From NCBI GenBank assembly GCA_910579075.1, contig CAJTSV010000010.1, forward strand, positions 14,282 through 48,330: a stretch of DNA of 34,049 nt, read 5' to 3'. A model generated the notes under the pieces. That model worked only from the letters and a program-made list of their open reading frames with translations. It was not told the origin of the DNA and searched no databases. Shown here one piece after another: positions 23,779 through 33,224 of the stretch (the first letter of the stretch is position 1; each line of letters starts with the position of its first letter). The position numbers were made by a program, and so were the translations under genes. The stretch is from an uncultured Eubacterium sp. (GTDB lineage: Bacteria; Bacillota; Clostridia; Lachnospirales; Lachnospiraceae).

Positions 23779-26676
23779 ATGAATAATCAGTCACCCAATA
23801 ATGGGAATCATAATTCCAATAATAAAAAGAATGCAAACGGTCAGATGATTCTGCTGTTTCTGCTGGTCACGCTTGTGGCGCTTTTTTTCATGAGCATGTT
23901 CAGCCGCTGGCAGCGGGATATGACCACGAAAGAAATTTCCTATACGGAATTTCTGAAAATGGTAGAGGAAGATAAGGTAGACGAGGTTCATGTTACCTCA
24001 AACAGCTACCGCATTATGCCGAAAAAGACGGGCAAGGAGCTGGTGCCGGTCACATATTATACGGGCATTGCAGGCAATGACCTGGAGCTGGTGGCTCTTT
24101 TAAAGGAGCATAATGTGGAATATTATCCGTATATTCCGGATGATTCGGCAACCTGGGTCTATAATATTTTAAGCATTGTGCTGCCAATCCTGCTGCTGTG
24201 GGCAGTCATGGGATTTTTGATGCGCAAAATGGGCAGCGGCATGGGCATGGGTGTCGGAAAAAATACAGCCAAGGTGTATGTGGAAAAAAAGACCGGTGTT
24301 ACGTTTAAAGACGTCGCCGGACAGGATGAAGCGAAAGAATCGCTGCAGGAAGTCGTGGATTTTCTGCATAATCCGCAGAAATATACCGATATCGGCGCGA
24401 AGCTGCCCAAAGGCGCGCTTCTGGTCGGCCCGCCCGGAACCGGAAAGACGCTGTTAGCCAAGGCTGTTGCCGGGGAAGCAAATGTGCCGTTTTTCTCGCT
24501 GGCAGGCTCTGATTTTGTGGAAATGTTTGTCGGGGTCGGTGCATCCCGCGTGCGTGATTTGTTTAAGGAAGCACAGAAACAGGCACCATGCATTATTTTT
24601 ATTGACGAAATTGACGCGATTGGAAAAAGCCGTGATACGCGTTACGGCAGCGGCAACGACGAGCGGGAGCAGACGCTGAACCAGCTGTTAGCGGAAATGG
24701 ACGGGTTTGATACGTCCAAGGGGCTGCTGATTCTGGCGGCAACGAACCGCCCGGAAGTGCTGGATAAAGCGCTGCTGCGCCCGGGCCGTTTTGACAGGCG
24801 CATTATTGTAGAAAAGCCGGATTTAAAGGGCAGGGTAGAGACGTTAAAGGTGCATTCCAAGGATGTGCTGATGGATGAAACGGTAGACCTGGATGCCATT
24901 GCGCTGGCGACTTCCGGTGCAGTCGGGTCTGACCTTGCAAATATGATTAACGAGGCTGCCATTAATGCGGTAAAAAATGGCAGAAAATATGTCAACCAGT
25001 CGGATTTGTTTGAATCCGTCGAAGTCGTCATTGCCGGAAAAGAGAAAAAAGACCGGATTCTGGGCGAGGAAGAAAAACGGATTGTGGCGTACCATGAAGT
25101 GGGCCATGCCCTGACAACTGCTTTGCAGAAGGATGCAGAGCCGGTGCAGAAAATTACGATTGTGCCAAGAACGATGGGGGCGCTCGGCTACGTCATGCAG
25201 GCACCGGAAGAAGAAAAATACCTGATGTCCGAGGAAGAACTGAAAGCGCGGCTTGTCACCTTTATGGCCGGGCGGGCAGCAGAAGAAATCGTATTCCATT
25301 CGATTACGACAGGCGCTTCGAATGATATTGAGAAAGCGACGCAGATAGCGCGTGCGATGGTTACACAGTACGGCATGTCCAAAAAATTCGGGCTTATCAG
25401 CCTGGAGTCGGTAGAAAACCGCTATCTGGACGGCAGGCCGGTATTAAACTGCGGTGACAATACCGCTGCGGAAATCGATCAGGAAGTGCAGATACTGTTA
25501 AAGGAAAGCTATGAAACAGCAAGAAAGCTGCTGGAAGAAAACCGGGATGTCCTGGATAAAATTGCAGAATACCTGTTTGAACACGAGACGATTACCGGCA
25601 AGGAATTTATGCGGATTTACCGTGAACTGAAAGGGATTCCGCAACCGCCGGATGAGGATGTGGACGAACAGAAAAAAGGCGGCAGGAAAAAAGAAGCAGA
25701 CCTGTCGAAGCCGTGGAACGCTGCACGTCCGCCAGTACCGGGGCCAGGTCAGAATGCGCCGGGGCAGCAGATGCCAGTACCGGGCCAGAACATGCCAGGG
25801 CAGCAGATGCCAGTACCGGGCCAGAACATGCCAGGGCAGCAGATACCAGTGCCAGGCCAGAACGTGTCAGTGCCAGGCCAGAACGTGCCAGTACCGGGCC
25901 GGAATATGCCGGTATCAGGCCAGGGCGTGCCGGCTTTGGGCCAGAATATGCCAGGCCAGGGCATGCCTCCAGAGGGCCAGATTGTAAAAGGCCAGAATGC
26001 GCCGGTTCCGATGCAGAATCCGTCAGGGAAGCCGGGCCAGCCAGTGCCAGTGCCAGGAGCAGGAGAATTTGTGCAGCCAGGCTGGGAAGTGTCAGGCCAG
26101 ATGCAGATGCCGGGAGCAGGAAAACAGGGCTATCCGGGGCAGGAAGCGTCAGTCCAGCCAGTGCCGGGAGCAGAAAAATCCGTGCAGCCGGGACAGGGAG
26201 TACCAGTCCAGCCAGTGCCGGGAGCGGCAAAATCAGAACAGCCAGTCCAGCCAGCGGCAGGAGTATTTGGCCAGAATCCGTCAGGCATGCCGGTACAGTC
26301 GCAGGTATTTGGCCAGAATCCGTCAGCCCAGCCGGAACAGGGAGTGTCAGGGCAGCCGCTGATGCCGGGAGCAGGAATGCCAGTGCAGCACCCGCCAGTA
26401 CAGAATATGGTTTCGGGAGAAGTATCGGGATGGATGTCCCAGAAGCAGAATGCAGACGTTCCGGGACAGCAGCCGGTAATCCAGAACCAGATTTCAGCAA
26501 ACCCGAATCAGATGCCTGTGAATGGACGTGTTCCAGAACAGAATCAGATGTCTGGAAATGACCAGAATCAAAAACCTGTGAATGGCCAGCAGATTCCAGC
26601 GGGCAGTCAGAATCCGTCAGACTGGGAGCAGCGGCTATGGAAGCAGAATGAGCAGAAGGAAGATGAAAGGAAATAA
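23779..26676 (+). CDS. ftsH: ATP-dependent membrane zinc protease FtsH with a long low-complexity tail
   Basis: FtsH extracts and degrades membrane and short-lived cytosolic proteins. Visible in order: an Asn-rich N-terminus, TM1 (about 23-41), an extracytoplasmic domain, TM2 (about 127-148), the AAA module with Walker A GPPGTGKT (217-224), Walker [12 protein letters not shown] and the SRH with [10 protein letters not shown], then the protease with HEVGH (His439, Glu440, His443) and the distal [11 protein letters not shown]sp region. The core ends near residue 618, a normal FtsH length. Beyond it lies a ~345-residue tail rich in Pro, Gln, Gly, Val and Met, which most FtsH proteins lack. GGAGGAG precedes the ATG. 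The stop overlaps the uvrC start by one base (TAATG). Confidence 0.95.
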   Translation: MNNQSPNNGNHNSNNKKNANGQMILLFLLVTLVALFFMSMFSRWQRDMTTKEISYTEFLKMVEEDKVDEVHVTSNSYRIMPKKTGKELVPVTYYTGIAGNDLELVALLKEHNVEYYPYIPDDSATWVYNILSIVLPILLLWAVMGFLMRKMGSGMGMGVGKNTAKVYVEKKTGVTFKDVAGQDEAKESLQEVVDFLHNPQKYTDIGAKLPKGALLVGPPGTGKTLLAKAVAGEANVPFFSLAGSDFVEMFVGVGASRVRDLFKEAQKQAPCIIFIDEIDAIGKSRDTRYGSGNDEREQTLNQLLAEMDGFDTSKGLLILAATNRPEVLDKALLRPGRFDRRIIVEKPDLKGRVETLKVHSKDVLMDETVDLDAIALATSGAVGSDLANMINEAAINAVKNGRKYVNQSDLFESVEVVIAGKEKKDRILGEEEKRIVAYHEVGHALTTALQKDAEPVQKITIVPRTMGALGYVMQAPEEEKYLMSEEELKARLVTFMAGRAAEEIVFHSITTGASNDIEKATQIARAMVTQYGMSKKFGLISLESVENRYLDGRPVLNCGDNTAAEIDQEVQILLKESYETARKLLEENRDVLDKIAEYLFEHETITGKEFMRIYRELKGIPQPPDEDVDEQKKGGRKKEADLSKPWNAARPPVPGPGQNAPGQQMPVPGQNMPGQQMPVPGQNMPGQQIPVPGQNVSVPGQNVPVPGRNMPVSGQGVPALGQNMPGQGMPPEGQIVKGQNAPVPMQNPSGKPGQPVPVPGAGEFVQPGWEVSGQMQMPGAGKQGYPGQEASVQPVPGAEKSVQPGQGVPVQPVPGAAKSEQPVQPAAGVFGQNPSGMPVQSQVFGQNPSAQPEQGVSGQPLMPGAGMPVQHPPVQNMVSGEVSGWMSQKQNADVPGQQPVIQNQISANPNQMPVNGRVPEQNQMSGNDQNQKPVNGQQIPAGSQNPSDWEQRLWKQNEQKEDERK
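25735..26628 (+). repeat. Pro/Gln/Gly repeat tail of FtsH
   Basis: Degenerate repeats of the type M-P-V-P-G-Q-N run through the FtsH tail. Two 36-bp units, 25771-25806 and 25807-25842, are identical and encode the same 12 residues, evidence of recent duplication. Later units read [10 protein letters not shown] and VFGQNPS-like. The biased composition leaves other frames on both strands open for nearly 300 codons, so ORFs there should not be taken as genes. Confidence 0.9.
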
Positions 26677-28559
26677 TGTTTAATATTCAGGAAGAATTGA
26701 AAAAACTCCCGGATCGTCCGGGAGTCTACCTGATGCACGATAAAAACGATACGATTATTTATGTCGGCAAAGCGGTCAGTCTGAAAAACCGCGTGCGTCA
26801 GTATTTTCGTGCCAGCCATAACGAAGGAATCCGCAAAGACCAGATGGTATCGCTCATTGACCGGTTTGAGTATATCATTACGGATTCTGAGCTGGAAGCG
26901 CTTGTGCTGGAATGCAACCTGATTAAGGAACACCGTCCGAAATACAATATCCTGCTGAAAGATGACAAGACTTATCCGTATATTAAAGTGACGCTGGGGG
27001 AGACATACCCCAGGGTCCTTTTTTCGCGTCAGATGAAAAAAGACAAATCGCAGTATTTCGGGCCGTATACCAGTGCAGGTGCTGTCAAAGATACGATAGA
27101 GCTTATCCGCAGGCTGTACCAGCTCAGAACCTGTAACAGGCAGCTTCCGCGCGATACCAAAAAAGAGCGCCCGTGCCTGAACTACCATATCCACCAGTGC
27201 CAGGCACCGTGCCAGGGATATATTTCCCCGGAAGATTACCGCGTGCAGATGAAAAAGGCCATGGATTTTTTGAATGGAAATTACAAGCCGGTGCTGGAAG
27301 AACTGGAACAGAAAATGCAGGCAGCATCCGCGCAGCTGGATTTTGAAAAAGCAAAGGAGTACCGCGACCTGATGAACAGCGTGCGCCAGGTATCGGAAAA
27401 GCAGAAGGTAACCAATTCAGACGGCGAGGACAAGGACATTATCGCGCTTGCCAAAGACGACCGGGATGCCGTTGTGCAAGTGTTTTTTATCCGCGATGGC
27501 AGGCTGATTGGACGGGAGCATTTTTATGTCACAATTGAAACCGGCAATACTACAGAACAGATTCTGGCTTCTTTTATCAAGCAGTATTATGCCGGAACGC
27601 CGTTTATCCCGAAAGAAATCATGCTCCAGAAAGCGATTGAGGAAAGCGAAATCATTGCCCGGTGGCTTTCGGAAAAGCGCGGGCAGAAGGTATATATCCG
27701 GGTGCCGCGCAAGGGCATGAAAGAAAAGCTGGTAGACCTGGCGCAGAAAAACGCAAGGCTTGTACTGAACCAGGATAAAGAGCGGCTCAGGCGCGAAGAA
27801 GGAAGGACAATTGGAGCCATGAAGGAAATTGCCCATATTCTGGGCCTGCCGGGAATCAGCCGTGTGGAAGCATTTGATATTTCCAATACGAACGGCTTTG
27901 AAAGCGTCGGTTCTATGATAGTATATGAAAAAGGCAGGCCGTGCCGCAGCGATTACCGCAAATTCAAGCTGCGCACGGTAACCGGGCCGGATGATTACGC
28001 TTCCATGCATGAGGTGCTGACGCGGCGTTTTGTACATGGCATGGAAGAACGCCGGGAACGCGCGGAAAAAAACCTGGAAGATGCCTATGGCAGCTTTACA
28101 AGGTTTCCGGACCTGATTATGATGGACGGCGGACGCGGGCAGGTCAATATTGCCCTGCAGGTGCTGGATGAGCTGCACCTGTCCATTCCGGTCTGCGGGA
28201 TGGTAAAGGATGATTCCCACCGCACGAGGGGGCTTTATTTTCATAATACCGAGCTGCCGATTGATAAAAATTCGGAAGGGTTTAAACTGATTACAAGGAT
28301 TCAGGATGAAGCGCACCGGTTTGCGATTGAATACCACCGCTCCCTGCGCAGCAAGGGACAGGTGCATTCGGTGCTGGATGATATTCCGGGAATCGGGCCG
28401 GCCAGAAGGAAAGCGCTGATGCGCTGTTTTCAGTCCATGGACGCTATCCGGGAAGCAACGGTGGAACAGCTGTGCGAGGCAGAAAGCATGAATGAGAAGG
28501 CGGCGCTGGCGGTATACCAGTATTTCCGGGATGGTTCCTGTTCACTCCGTGACCAGTAA
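26676..28559 (+). CDS. uvrC: Excinuclease ABC subunit C
   Basis: UvrC makes both incisions flanking a lesion in nucleotide excision repair. The 627-residue protein has the GIY-YIG nuclease at the N-terminus ([19 protein letters not shown], about 13-31), a cysteine cluster ([28 protein letters not shown]), the UVR motif around 209-235 for UvrB contact, the RNase H-like second nuclease with [11 protein letters not shown] and [10 protein letters not shown], and C-terminal helix-hairpin-helix [15 protein letters not shown]. It starts within the ftsH stop (TAATG), so translation is coupled. GAAAGGAAAT provides the RBS inside ftsH. Confidence 0.97.
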   Translation: MFNIQEELKKLPDRPGVYLMHDKNDTIIYVGKAVSLKNRVRQYFRASHNEGIRKDQMVSLIDRFEYIITDSELEALVLECNLIKEHRPKYNILLKDDKTYPYIKVTLGETYPRVLFSRQMKKDKSQYFGPYTSAGAVKDTIELIRRLYQLRTCNRQLPRDTKKERPCLNYHIHQCQAPCQGYISPEDYRVQMKKAMDFLNGNYKPVLEELEQKMQAASAQLDFEKAKEYRDLMNSVRQVSEKQKVTNSDGEDKDIIALAKDDRDAVVQVFFIRDGRLIGREHFYVTIETGNTTEQILASFIKQYYAGTPFIPKEIMLQKAIEESEIIARWLSEKRGQKVYIRVPRKGMKEKLVDLAQKNARLVLNQDKERLRREEGRTIGAMKEIAHILGLPGISRVEAFDISNTNGFESVGSMIVYEKGRPCRSDYRKFKLRTVTGPDDYASMHEVLTRRFVHGMEERRERAEKNLEDAYGSFTRFPDLIMMDGGRGQVNIALQVLDELHLSIPVCGMVKDDSHRTRGLYFHNTELPIDKNSEGFKLITRIQDEAHRFAIEYHRSLRSKGQVHSVLDDIPGIGPARRKALMRCFQSMDAIREATVEQLCEAESMNEKAALAVYQYFRDGSCSLRDQ

Positions 28560-28600
28560 CCAGAATCCATAACAATGCTTAAATTTCCCATGCGTACAGA

Positions 28601-28629
28601 TTGCTGTCACGCATATTATATGATACACT
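28601..28629 (+). promoter_or_regulatory. Probable promoter for hprK
   Basis: TTGCTG (28601-28606), a 17-bp spacer and TACACT (28624-28629) in the uvrC-hprK gap, followed by an AGGAGG RBS before ATG 28663. The match is moderate. Confidence 0.45.
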
Positions 28630-28662
28630 AATATTGATACAGGTGTTTAGGAGGAAGACAAA

Positions 28663-29592
28663 ATGAAGGGTGTCAATGTACAGCGATTTGCAGATTTATT
28701 TCATATGAAAAATTTAACGGATGAAATTGATTTGGGCATCCGCGAAATTACCGTGTCTGAGATTAACCGGCCGGCATTGCAGTTTTGCGGATATTTCGAA
28801 TATTTTCCAAAAGAACGCGTGCAGATAGTAGGCATGGTCGAATACGCCTATCTGCGGCAGCTGGAGCCGGATAAACGGACGGCCGCGATTGAAGCATTCT
28901 GTTCTTACGATATTCCGTGTATTGTTTTCTGCCGCGGCCTGATACCGGAAGATAATTTTCTGGATATCGCCCGCAGGCATAATGTGGCGGTGCTCAGTAC
29001 CGAGCGCAAGACGTCGAGCATTACGGCTGAAATTATCCGTGTGTTAAATGAAGAACTGGCACCCTGCATTTCCATTCATGGCGTTCTGGTCGATGTATAT
29101 GGCGAGGGGCTTCTGATTATGGGCGAGAGCGGCATCGGCAAGAGCGAGACGGCACTGGAGCTTATCCGGCGCGGACACCGCCTTGTGACCGATGATGTTG
29201 TGGAAATACGCAAAATTAATGAACGCACCCTGATTGGGACTTCGCCGGATATTACCCGGTATTTTATCGAGCTGCGCGGCATTGGCATTATCGATGTAAA
29301 GGCGCTGTATGGCGTGGAGTGTGTGAAGGAAAAGCAGAGCATCGACCTGGTTATTAAACTGGAAGACTGGAAAAAGGATAATGAGTACGACCGCATGGGA
29401 CTGGAACAGGAGTATACGGAGTTTTTAGACACAAAAGTCGTATGCCATTCCCTGCCAATCCGCCCGGGCCGGAACCTGGCGCTTATCTGTGAGGCAGCCG
29501 CTGTCAACCACAGGCAGAAAAAGATGGGCTACAATGCGGCTCAGGAGCTTTGCAGGCGCGTGCAGGAAAATCTCTCCAGGGATAATTCCTGA
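28663..29592 (+). CDS. hprK: HPr kinase/phosphorylase
   Basis: HprK phosphorylates HPr on Ser46 when glycolytic intermediates are high and removes it when they fall, driving carbon catabolite control through CcpA. The 309-residue length is standard. The N-terminal domain runs to about 130; then SIHGVLVDVYG with catalytic His139, the P-loop GESGIGKS (154-161), RGHRLVTDDVVEI, and the C-terminal signature around LRGIGIIDVKALYG (about 205-218). GGAGGAAG precedes ATG. The presence of this kinase near a pentose and glycan operon fits catabolite regulation there, although clear cre sites were not found. Confidence 0.96.
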   Translation: MKGVNVQRFADLFHMKNLTDEIDLGIREITVSEINRPALQFCGYFEYFPKERVQIVGMVEYAYLRQLEPDKRTAAIEAFCSYDIPCIVFCRGLIPEDNFLDIARRHNVAVLSTERKTSSITAEIIRVLNEELAPCISIHGVLVDVYGEGLLIMGESGIGKSETALELIRRGHRLVTDDVVEIRKINERTLIGTSPDITRYFIELRGIGIIDVKALYGVECVKEKQSIDLVIKLEDWKKDNEYDRMGLEQEYTEFLDTKVVCHSLPIRPGRNLALICEAAAVNHRQKKMGYNAAQELCRRVQENLSRDNS

Positions 29593-29771
29593 TAAATGTC
29601 CATGTGATGGATGGCATGGAGCGGATGCGGGCATGTATGGACTGCTTTGCCCGCAGGCGTGATTTGCCGGCAGGCAGGATGAATCTGCCGGAAAAAGAGT
29701 GCGGTGCCGTGTATATTCACGGCTGTGCAATGGGATGATAGGAATGTGAAGGCGGTTTATGCCAGCTGGTT

Positions 29772-29790
29772 TTATGATATTTTATCATAA
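29772..29790. promoter_or_regulatory. Perfect palindrome before the M18 aminopeptidase gene
   Basis: TTATGATA (29772-29779), TTT, TATCATAA (29783-29790): an 8-bp inverted repeat with a 3-bp spacer, 36 bp before the start codon. It may be an operator; it contains -10-like sequence but no -35 is clear. The remainder of the 234-bp hprK gap contains two plain hairpins (CCGGCAG/CTGCCGG and GCCGTG/CACGGC) and no gene. Confidence 0.4.
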
Positions 29791-29826
29791 TCAAATAAAA
29801 GAAGCAGATGGAGAAACAGTATTATT

Positions 29827-31245
29827 ATGGAAAGAAAAAATATCTGGGAAAAATATCCCGAAGGAAAACGCGCCGGGCTGCTGGACTTTGCTGAAAAATA
29901 CAGGCAGTTTATTTCCGGGTGCAAGACCGAGCGTGAATGCACGGCAAAATTTGCCAAAATGGCGGTAAACGCCGGATTTACAAAAATGGAAGAAATTATC
30001 AGGGCCGGTGAAACGTTAAAGCCTGGCGATAAGGTATACGCGTCCAATATGGGCAAAGGGCTGGCCATGTATATAATCGGGAAACAGCCGATGGAACAGG
30101 GGATGAACATTCTCGGCGCGCATATCGATTCGCCGCGTCTGGATTTGAAGCAGAATCCGCTGTATGAAGATACGGAAATGGCGATGTTAGACACGCATTA
30201 CTATGGCGGGGTCAAGAAATACCAGTGGCTGGCAATTCCGCTTGCGCTGCATGGCGTTTTTGTAAAAAAAGACGGCACGGTGATACCGGTCAGCATTGGG
30301 GATAAGCCGGGAGACCCGGTATTCGGCGTCAGCGATTTGCTGATACACCTTGCAGGCGAGCAGATGGAGAAAAAAGCAGCTAAGGTGGTCGAAGGGGAAA
30401 ACCTGGATATCCTCATTGGCAGCATTCCGGCTGAATTAAAAGAAGAAGGAAACGAAGGCGGCAAAGAAGAAGGCAGGATGAAAGACCGCGTCAAGGCAAA
30501 TATTCTTCAGATACTGGCAGACGAATACCAGGTGGAAGAAGAAGATTTCCTGTCGGCAGAAATCGAAGTGGTTCCGGCTGGCGAAGCAAGGGACTATGGA
30601 TTTGACCGCAGCATGATTATGGGCTACGGGCATGACGACCGTGTATGCGCTTATCCGTCCTTTATGGCAATGCTTGGGCTTGAAGGCGTGCCGGAGCGTA
30701 CCAGTGTCTGCCTGCTGGTGGATAAAGAAGAAATCGGCAGTGTCGGTGCCACGGGCATGAAATCCCGCTTTTTTGAAAATATGACTGCCGAGGTGCTGCA
30801 TGCAGCCGGGCAGTACAGTGAGCTGGCCCTGCGCCGCACGCTGGCGAATTCCAGGGTGCTTTCGTCGGATGTCAGCGCTGCTTATGACACAAATTTCCCG
30901 TCTGTTTCGGATAAGAAAAATGCGGCTTATTTTGGCAAGGGCATTGTATTTAACAAATATACCGGCTCACGCGGAAAGTCCGGTTCCAATGATGCCAATG
31001 CAGAATACATGGCACACCTGCGTGATATTTTTGACCGCAATGAGGTAGCGTTCCAGACCGCGGAGCTTGGCAAAGTAGACCAGGGCGGCGGCGGCACGAT
31101 TGCATATATTCTGGCAGAATATGGCATGGAGGTCATTGACAGCGGCGTTGCGGTGCTGAACATGCATGCGCCGTGGGAAATTATCAGCAAGGCAGATTTA
31201 TATGAAGCTTACCGGGGGTATCTGGCGTTTCTGGCAGAAGCCTGA
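29827..31245 (+). CDS. M18-family aminopeptidase
   Basis: A dinuclear zinc aminopeptidase of the M18 family (yeast aminopeptidase I type), acting on N-terminal residues of cytosolic peptides. The 472-residue protein has the metal and catalytic motifs GAHIDSPRLDLKQNP (His and Asp, about 98-112), DKEEIGSVGATG (Glu-Glu, about 299-310), DVSAAYDTNFP and MHAPWEIISKADLYEAY (C-terminal His ligand). This matches the bacterial form often found in Clostridia. A short, highly charged insert EEGNEGGKEEGRMKD lies about 203-217. Start at ATG 29827; the nearest GGAG is 13 bases upstream, a long spacing, so expression may be modest. It sits between hprK and murB. Confidence 0.92.
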   Translation: MERKNIWEKYPEGKRAGLLDFAEKYRQFISGCKTERECTAKFAKMAVNAGFTKMEEIIRAGETLKPGDKVYASNMGKGLAMYIIGKQPMEQGMNILGAHIDSPRLDLKQNPLYEDTEMAMLDTHYYGGVKKYQWLAIPLALHGVFVKKDGTVIPVSIGDKPGDPVFGVSDLLIHLAGEQMEKKAAKVVEGENLDILIGSIPAELKEEGNEGGKEEGRMKDRVKANILQILADEYQVEEEDFLSAEIEVVPAGEARDYGFDRSMIMGYGHDDRVCAYPSFMAMLGLEGVPERTSVCLLVDKEEIGSVGATGMKSRFFENMTAEVLHAAGQYSELALRRTLANSRVLSSDVSAAYDTNFPSVSDKKNAAYFGKGIVFNKYTGSRGKSGSNDANAEYMAHLRDIFDRNEVAFQTAELGKVDQGGGGTIAYILAEYGMEVIDSGVAVLNMHAPWEIISKADLYEAYRGYLAFLAEA

Positions 31246-31285
31246 ACAAAAATAGTAATAAAATAATTTTAGAAAGAAATCAGAT

Positions 31286-32200
31286 ATGGAGCATGCAGCA
31301 TTTTATCAAAAATTGTGCACAATACTTTCCAAAGAGCAGGTATTATGCAGCGAACCAATGAGCCGCCACACGACGTTCCGCACAGGCGGGCCGGCTGATT
31401 ATTTTGTCATGCCGCGCACGGAGCAGGCGGCGGACGTGGCAGCACTCTGCCGCAGGGAGCAGATGCCGTACCAGATTATCGGCAATGGGAGCAACCTTCT
31501 GGCCGCAGACCAGGGCATCCGGGGCGTGGTGATTGCGTTTACCAGGCAGTACGCCCATGTGCAGGCAGACGGTACCTGTGTGACAGCCAGTGCGGGGGCG
31601 CTGCTGTCACAGGCAGCTGGCGCGGCGTTAAAGGCAGGGCTTGCGGGCCTGGAATTTGCAGCCGGGATTCCCGGTTCTGTCGGCGGTGCCGTTGTAATGA
31701 ATGCAGGAGCTTACGGCGGGGAAATGAAAGACGTGCTGGAAAAGGTGAAGGTGCTGTCACAGGACGGGCAGGTGCTGGAAATGGAATGCGGGGAATTAGA
31801 CCTGTCCTACCGCCACAGCTGTATTCCCCAAAAGCACCTGACCGTGCTGGAAGCGCAGTTTCGGCTGGCACCGGGGCGGCCGGAAGAAATACAGGCCCGC
31901 ATGGATGACTTAAAACAGCGCAGAATCGAAAAGCAGCCGCTGGAATATCCGAGCGCGGGAAGCACGTTTAAGCGCCCGCAGGGGAATTTTGCCGGAAAGC
32001 TTATTATGGAAGCCGGGCTGGCTGGATTTCGCATGGGCGGCGCGCAGGTTTCCGAAAAGCACTGCGGCTTTGTCATCAATACGGGAAATGCCACATCTGC
32101 GGATATCCGCGGGCTTATCCGCCAGGTGCAGCAGAAAGTGCTGGAACATTCCGGCGTGGCACTGGAAATGGAAGTAAAGTGTATTGGGGAATTTGAATAG
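31286..32200 (+). CDS. murB: UDP-N-acetylenolpyruvoylglucosamine reductase
   Basis: MurB reduces UDP-GlcNAc-enolpyruvate to UDP-MurNAc with FAD and NADPH, a committed step in peptidoglycan precursor synthesis. The 304-residue length and motifs are those of the type II MurB of Gram-positives: RHTTFRTGGPADYFV (about 25-39), IGNGSNLLAADQGI, FAAGIPGSVGGAVVMNAGAY, YPSAGSTFKRP with the catalytic Ser, and the C-terminal HCGFVINTGNATSADI and CIGEF. It starts 40 bp after the aminopeptidase gene. rapZ follows after 63 bp, the usual neighbour in Firmicutes. Confidence 0.96.
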   Translation: MEHAAFYQKLCTILSKEQVLCSEPMSRHTTFRTGGPADYFVMPRTEQAADVAALCRREQMPYQIIGNGSNLLAADQGIRGVVIAFTRQYAHVQADGTCVTASAGALLSQAAGAALKAGLAGLEFAAGIPGSVGGAVVMNAGAYGGEMKDVLEKVKVLSQDGQVLEMECGELDLSYRHSCIPQKHLTVLEAQFRLAPGRPEEIQARMDDLKQRRIEKQPLEYPSAGSTFKRPQGNFAGKLIMEAGLAGFRMGGAQVSEKHCGFVINTGNATSADIRGLIRQVQQKVLEHSGVALEMEVKCIGEFE

Positions 32201-32263
32201 CTGACCATGACGGCATGACCGGGAACAGGCAAAAGCCGGTACAGGAAAAAGGGGGAGGATGAC

Positions 32264-33175
32264 ATGCGTTTTGTAATTTTGACAGGAATATCGGGCGCGG
32301 GGAAAAGCACGGCGCTGAAAATGATGGAAGATATGGGCTACTACTGTGTGGATAACCTGCCGATTCCGCTTGTAGAACGTTTTTTTGAGCTGTCTGACAC
32401 GGCTACGGAAGAATTGCAGAAGGTTGCGGTTGGCATTGATGTGCGAAACGGGCAGAACCTGGACGAGATGCGGGCCGTGCTCGAAGACCTTCACGCGGGC
32501 GGCAGGAAATGCGAGATTCTGTTTCTGGATGCCGAGGATGCCGTGCTGGTCAAGCGGTACAAGGAAACAAGGCGCAGCCATCCGCTGGCACATGGGGAAC
32601 GCGTGGATAAGGGCATCGGCAGGGAACGCAGCCGCCTGGCTTTTTTGAAAGAACATGCCGATTACATTATCGATACAAGCCGGCTTCTGACAAGAGAGTT
32701 AAAAATCGAGCTGGAAAAAATATTTGTCAATAACAAAGAATACCAGAGCCTGTTTGTAAATATTCTGTCCTTTGGATTTAAATACGGGATTCCGGCAGAT
32801 TCCGACCTCGTGTTTGACGTCCGGTTCCTGCCAAATCCCTACTATGTGGAAGGGCTGCGGGCAAAAAGCGGCAATGATAAAGAAATCCAGGATTATGTGC
32901 TGCAATACGAAGAAGCCCATGTATTTTTAAATAAGCTGGAAGATATGCTCCGGTTTCTGATTCCGAATTATATTGCCGAAGGAAAAAACCAGCTTGTTAT
33001 CAGCATTGGCTGTACCGGTGGAAAGCACCGCTCCGTGACGCTTGCCAATGAACTGTACCAGCGCCTGCAGAGAGCGGCGGAAACATCGGGGGAATATACA
33101 GACCCGGCTTACGGGCTGAAAATCGAACACCGCGATATTGAAAAAGATGCCAAGCGCAGGCAGGAACAGGCATGA
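32264..33175 (+). CDS. rapZ: RNase adapter / nucleotide-binding protein RapZ (YvcJ)
   Basis: RapZ-family proteins bind nucleotides at the N-terminus and regulate RNA decay or amino-sugar synthesis (RapZ of E. coli) or competence (YvcJ of Bacillus). The 303-residue length is typical. P-loop GISGAGKST at 8-16, then MMEDMGYYCVDNLPIPLV, RRSHPLAHGERVDKGIG, and in the C-terminal domain FGFKYGIPADSDLVFDVRFLPNPYY and IGCTGGKHRSVTLA, the conserved RNA/metabolite-binding site. GGGGGAGG precedes ATG 32264. The neighbours are murB and whiA; the often-present yvcK between rapZ and whiA is missing. Confidence 0.96.
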   Translation: MRFVILTGISGAGKSTALKMMEDMGYYCVDNLPIPLVERFFELSDTATEELQKVAVGIDVRNGQNLDEMRAVLEDLHAGGRKCEILFLDAEDAVLVKRYKETRRSHPLAHGERVDKGIGRERSRLAFLKEHADYIIDTSRLLTRELKIELEKIFVNNKEYQSLFVNILSFGFKYGIPADSDLVFDVRFLPNPYYVEGLRAKSGNDKEIQDYVLQYEEAHVFLNKLEDMLRFLIPNYIAEGKNQLVISIGCTGGKHRSVTLANELYQRLQRAAETSGEYTDPAYGLKIEHRDIEKDAKRRQEQA

Positions 33176-33224
33176 AGCGGAGCCTTTATGGAAAGAAAAC
33201 GCAGAAGGAAAGAGGGGGCTGTGC

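Noticed and set aside
25607..26500. Long minus-strand ORF (297 codons) opposite the FtsH tail
   Set aside because: It mirrors the Pro/Gln/Gly repeat composition, has no RBS or recognisable domain, and the plus-strand frame continues the FtsH protein without a break.
25713..26561. Plus-strand ORF (282 codons) in another frame of the FtsH tail
   Set aside because: Low-complexity Arg/Ala/Ser/Gly translation produced by the repeat; no start signals of its own.
29660..29740. Terminator after hprK
   Set aside because: The CCGGCAG/CTGCCGG and GCCGTG/CACGGC hairpins are not followed by a T run on either strand.
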